A stretch of DNA of 5,705 nucleotides from Bacilli bacterium (GTDB lineage Bacteria > Bacillota_I > Bacilli_A > RF39 > UBA660). Positions 5,562-5,705 of the stretch are shown piece by piece; within the stretch, counting starts at the first letter, position 1; every line of letters starts with the position of its first letter. Both the position numbers and the translations under genes were made by a program. The stretch spans positions 1 to 5,705 of the forward strand of contig JAFUZI010000019.1 of NCBI GenBank assembly GCA_017476705.1. The letters run 5' to 3'. The notes beneath the pieces were generated by a model. The model searched no databases. It was not told the origin of the DNA and was given only the letters and a program-made list of their open reading frames with translations.

Positions 5562-5705
5562 AATTAATAGTTGGACTAGGTAATCCTGGTAAAGAGTATG
5601 ATAGAACAAAACATAATATGGGTTTTATGGCTATTGATGAAATAGCTAGATCTAACAATGTTACTATTGATAGAAATAAATTTAATGGTCTTTATACAGA
5701 ATTTA
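5558..5705 (+). CDS. pth: Peptidyl-tRNA hydrolase, 3'-truncated by the window edge
   Basis: Pth cleaves the ester bond of peptidyl-tRNAs that drop off ribosomes, recycling tRNA. Only the first 49 codons are visible, about a quarter of the usual 185-195 residues. They begin MKLIVGLGNPGKEYDRTKHNMGF, the unmistakable family N-terminus. N9 and H19 correspond to E. coli N10 and the catalytic H20; N20, M21, G22 and F23 continue the conserved HNxGF motif. The start ATG overlaps the rsmI TGA by four bases, and GAGGTGAT at 5548-5555 is well placed. In B. subtilis pth (spoVC) lies elsewhere on the chromosome, so this rsmI-pth coupling is a lineage-specific arrangement that groups two translation-related enzymes. 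Confidence 0.96.
   Translation, partial: MKLIVGLGNPGKEYDRTKHNMGFMAIDEIARSNNVTIDRNKFNGLYTEF

Overview
The window is a compact, entirely plus-strand block of housekeeping genes from a very AT-rich bacterium (roughly a quarter G+C by eye). The gene content, the order and the ribosome binding sites (AAGGAG / GAGGTGAT types) point to a low-GC member of the Bacillota, class Bacilli or a close relative. The order dnaX-ebfC-recR-bofA-like ... holB-ricT-trmN6-rsmI is the near-origin cluster of Bacillus subtilis in condensed form. The B. subtilis genes yaaL, tmk, yaaQ, yaaR, yabA and yazA and the rRNA operon that interrupt this order are absent here. Both visible tryptophans use TGG and rsmI ends in TGA, so the standard bacterial code (table 11) is likely, although two Trp codons are thin evidence. 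An uncultured reduced-genome Bacilli lineage is a reasonable guess but is inference only.

Layout. Positions 2-1117 hold the 3' three quarters of dnaX (clamp-loader tau). They are followed by ebfC/ybaB (nucleoid protein), recR (recombination mediator) and a 61-codon membrane protein that aligns with the C-terminal two thirds of BofA. Next come holB (clamp-loader delta'), ricT (PSP1 / Fe-S protein of the RNase Y specificity complex) and a TrmN6/YabB-type adenine methyltransferase. Spacing from dnaX to trmN6 runs from 8-base overlaps to a 29-base gap, which suggests one transcript with translational coupling. That unit ends at 4644-4668 in a short intrinsic terminator that overlaps the trmN6 stop codon. 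A near-consensus promoter (TTTACA, 17 bases, TATAAT) begins at the first base after the terminator stem and drives rsmI and the overlapping pth, which runs off the right edge.

Functional logic. dnaX and holB encode two subunits of the same replicative clamp loader. EbfC and RecR act in nucleoid organisation and recombination repair. RicT acts in mRNA maturation. TrmN6, RsmI and Pth serve tRNA/rRNA modification and peptidyl-tRNA recycling.

The window is mostly ordinary core genome, and I see no mobile element, CRISPR array, tRNA, rRNA or novel defence system. The points most worth a second look are the minimal BofA-like protein, the fused terminator-promoter junction, and a 16-base GC-cored palindrome inside rsmI.
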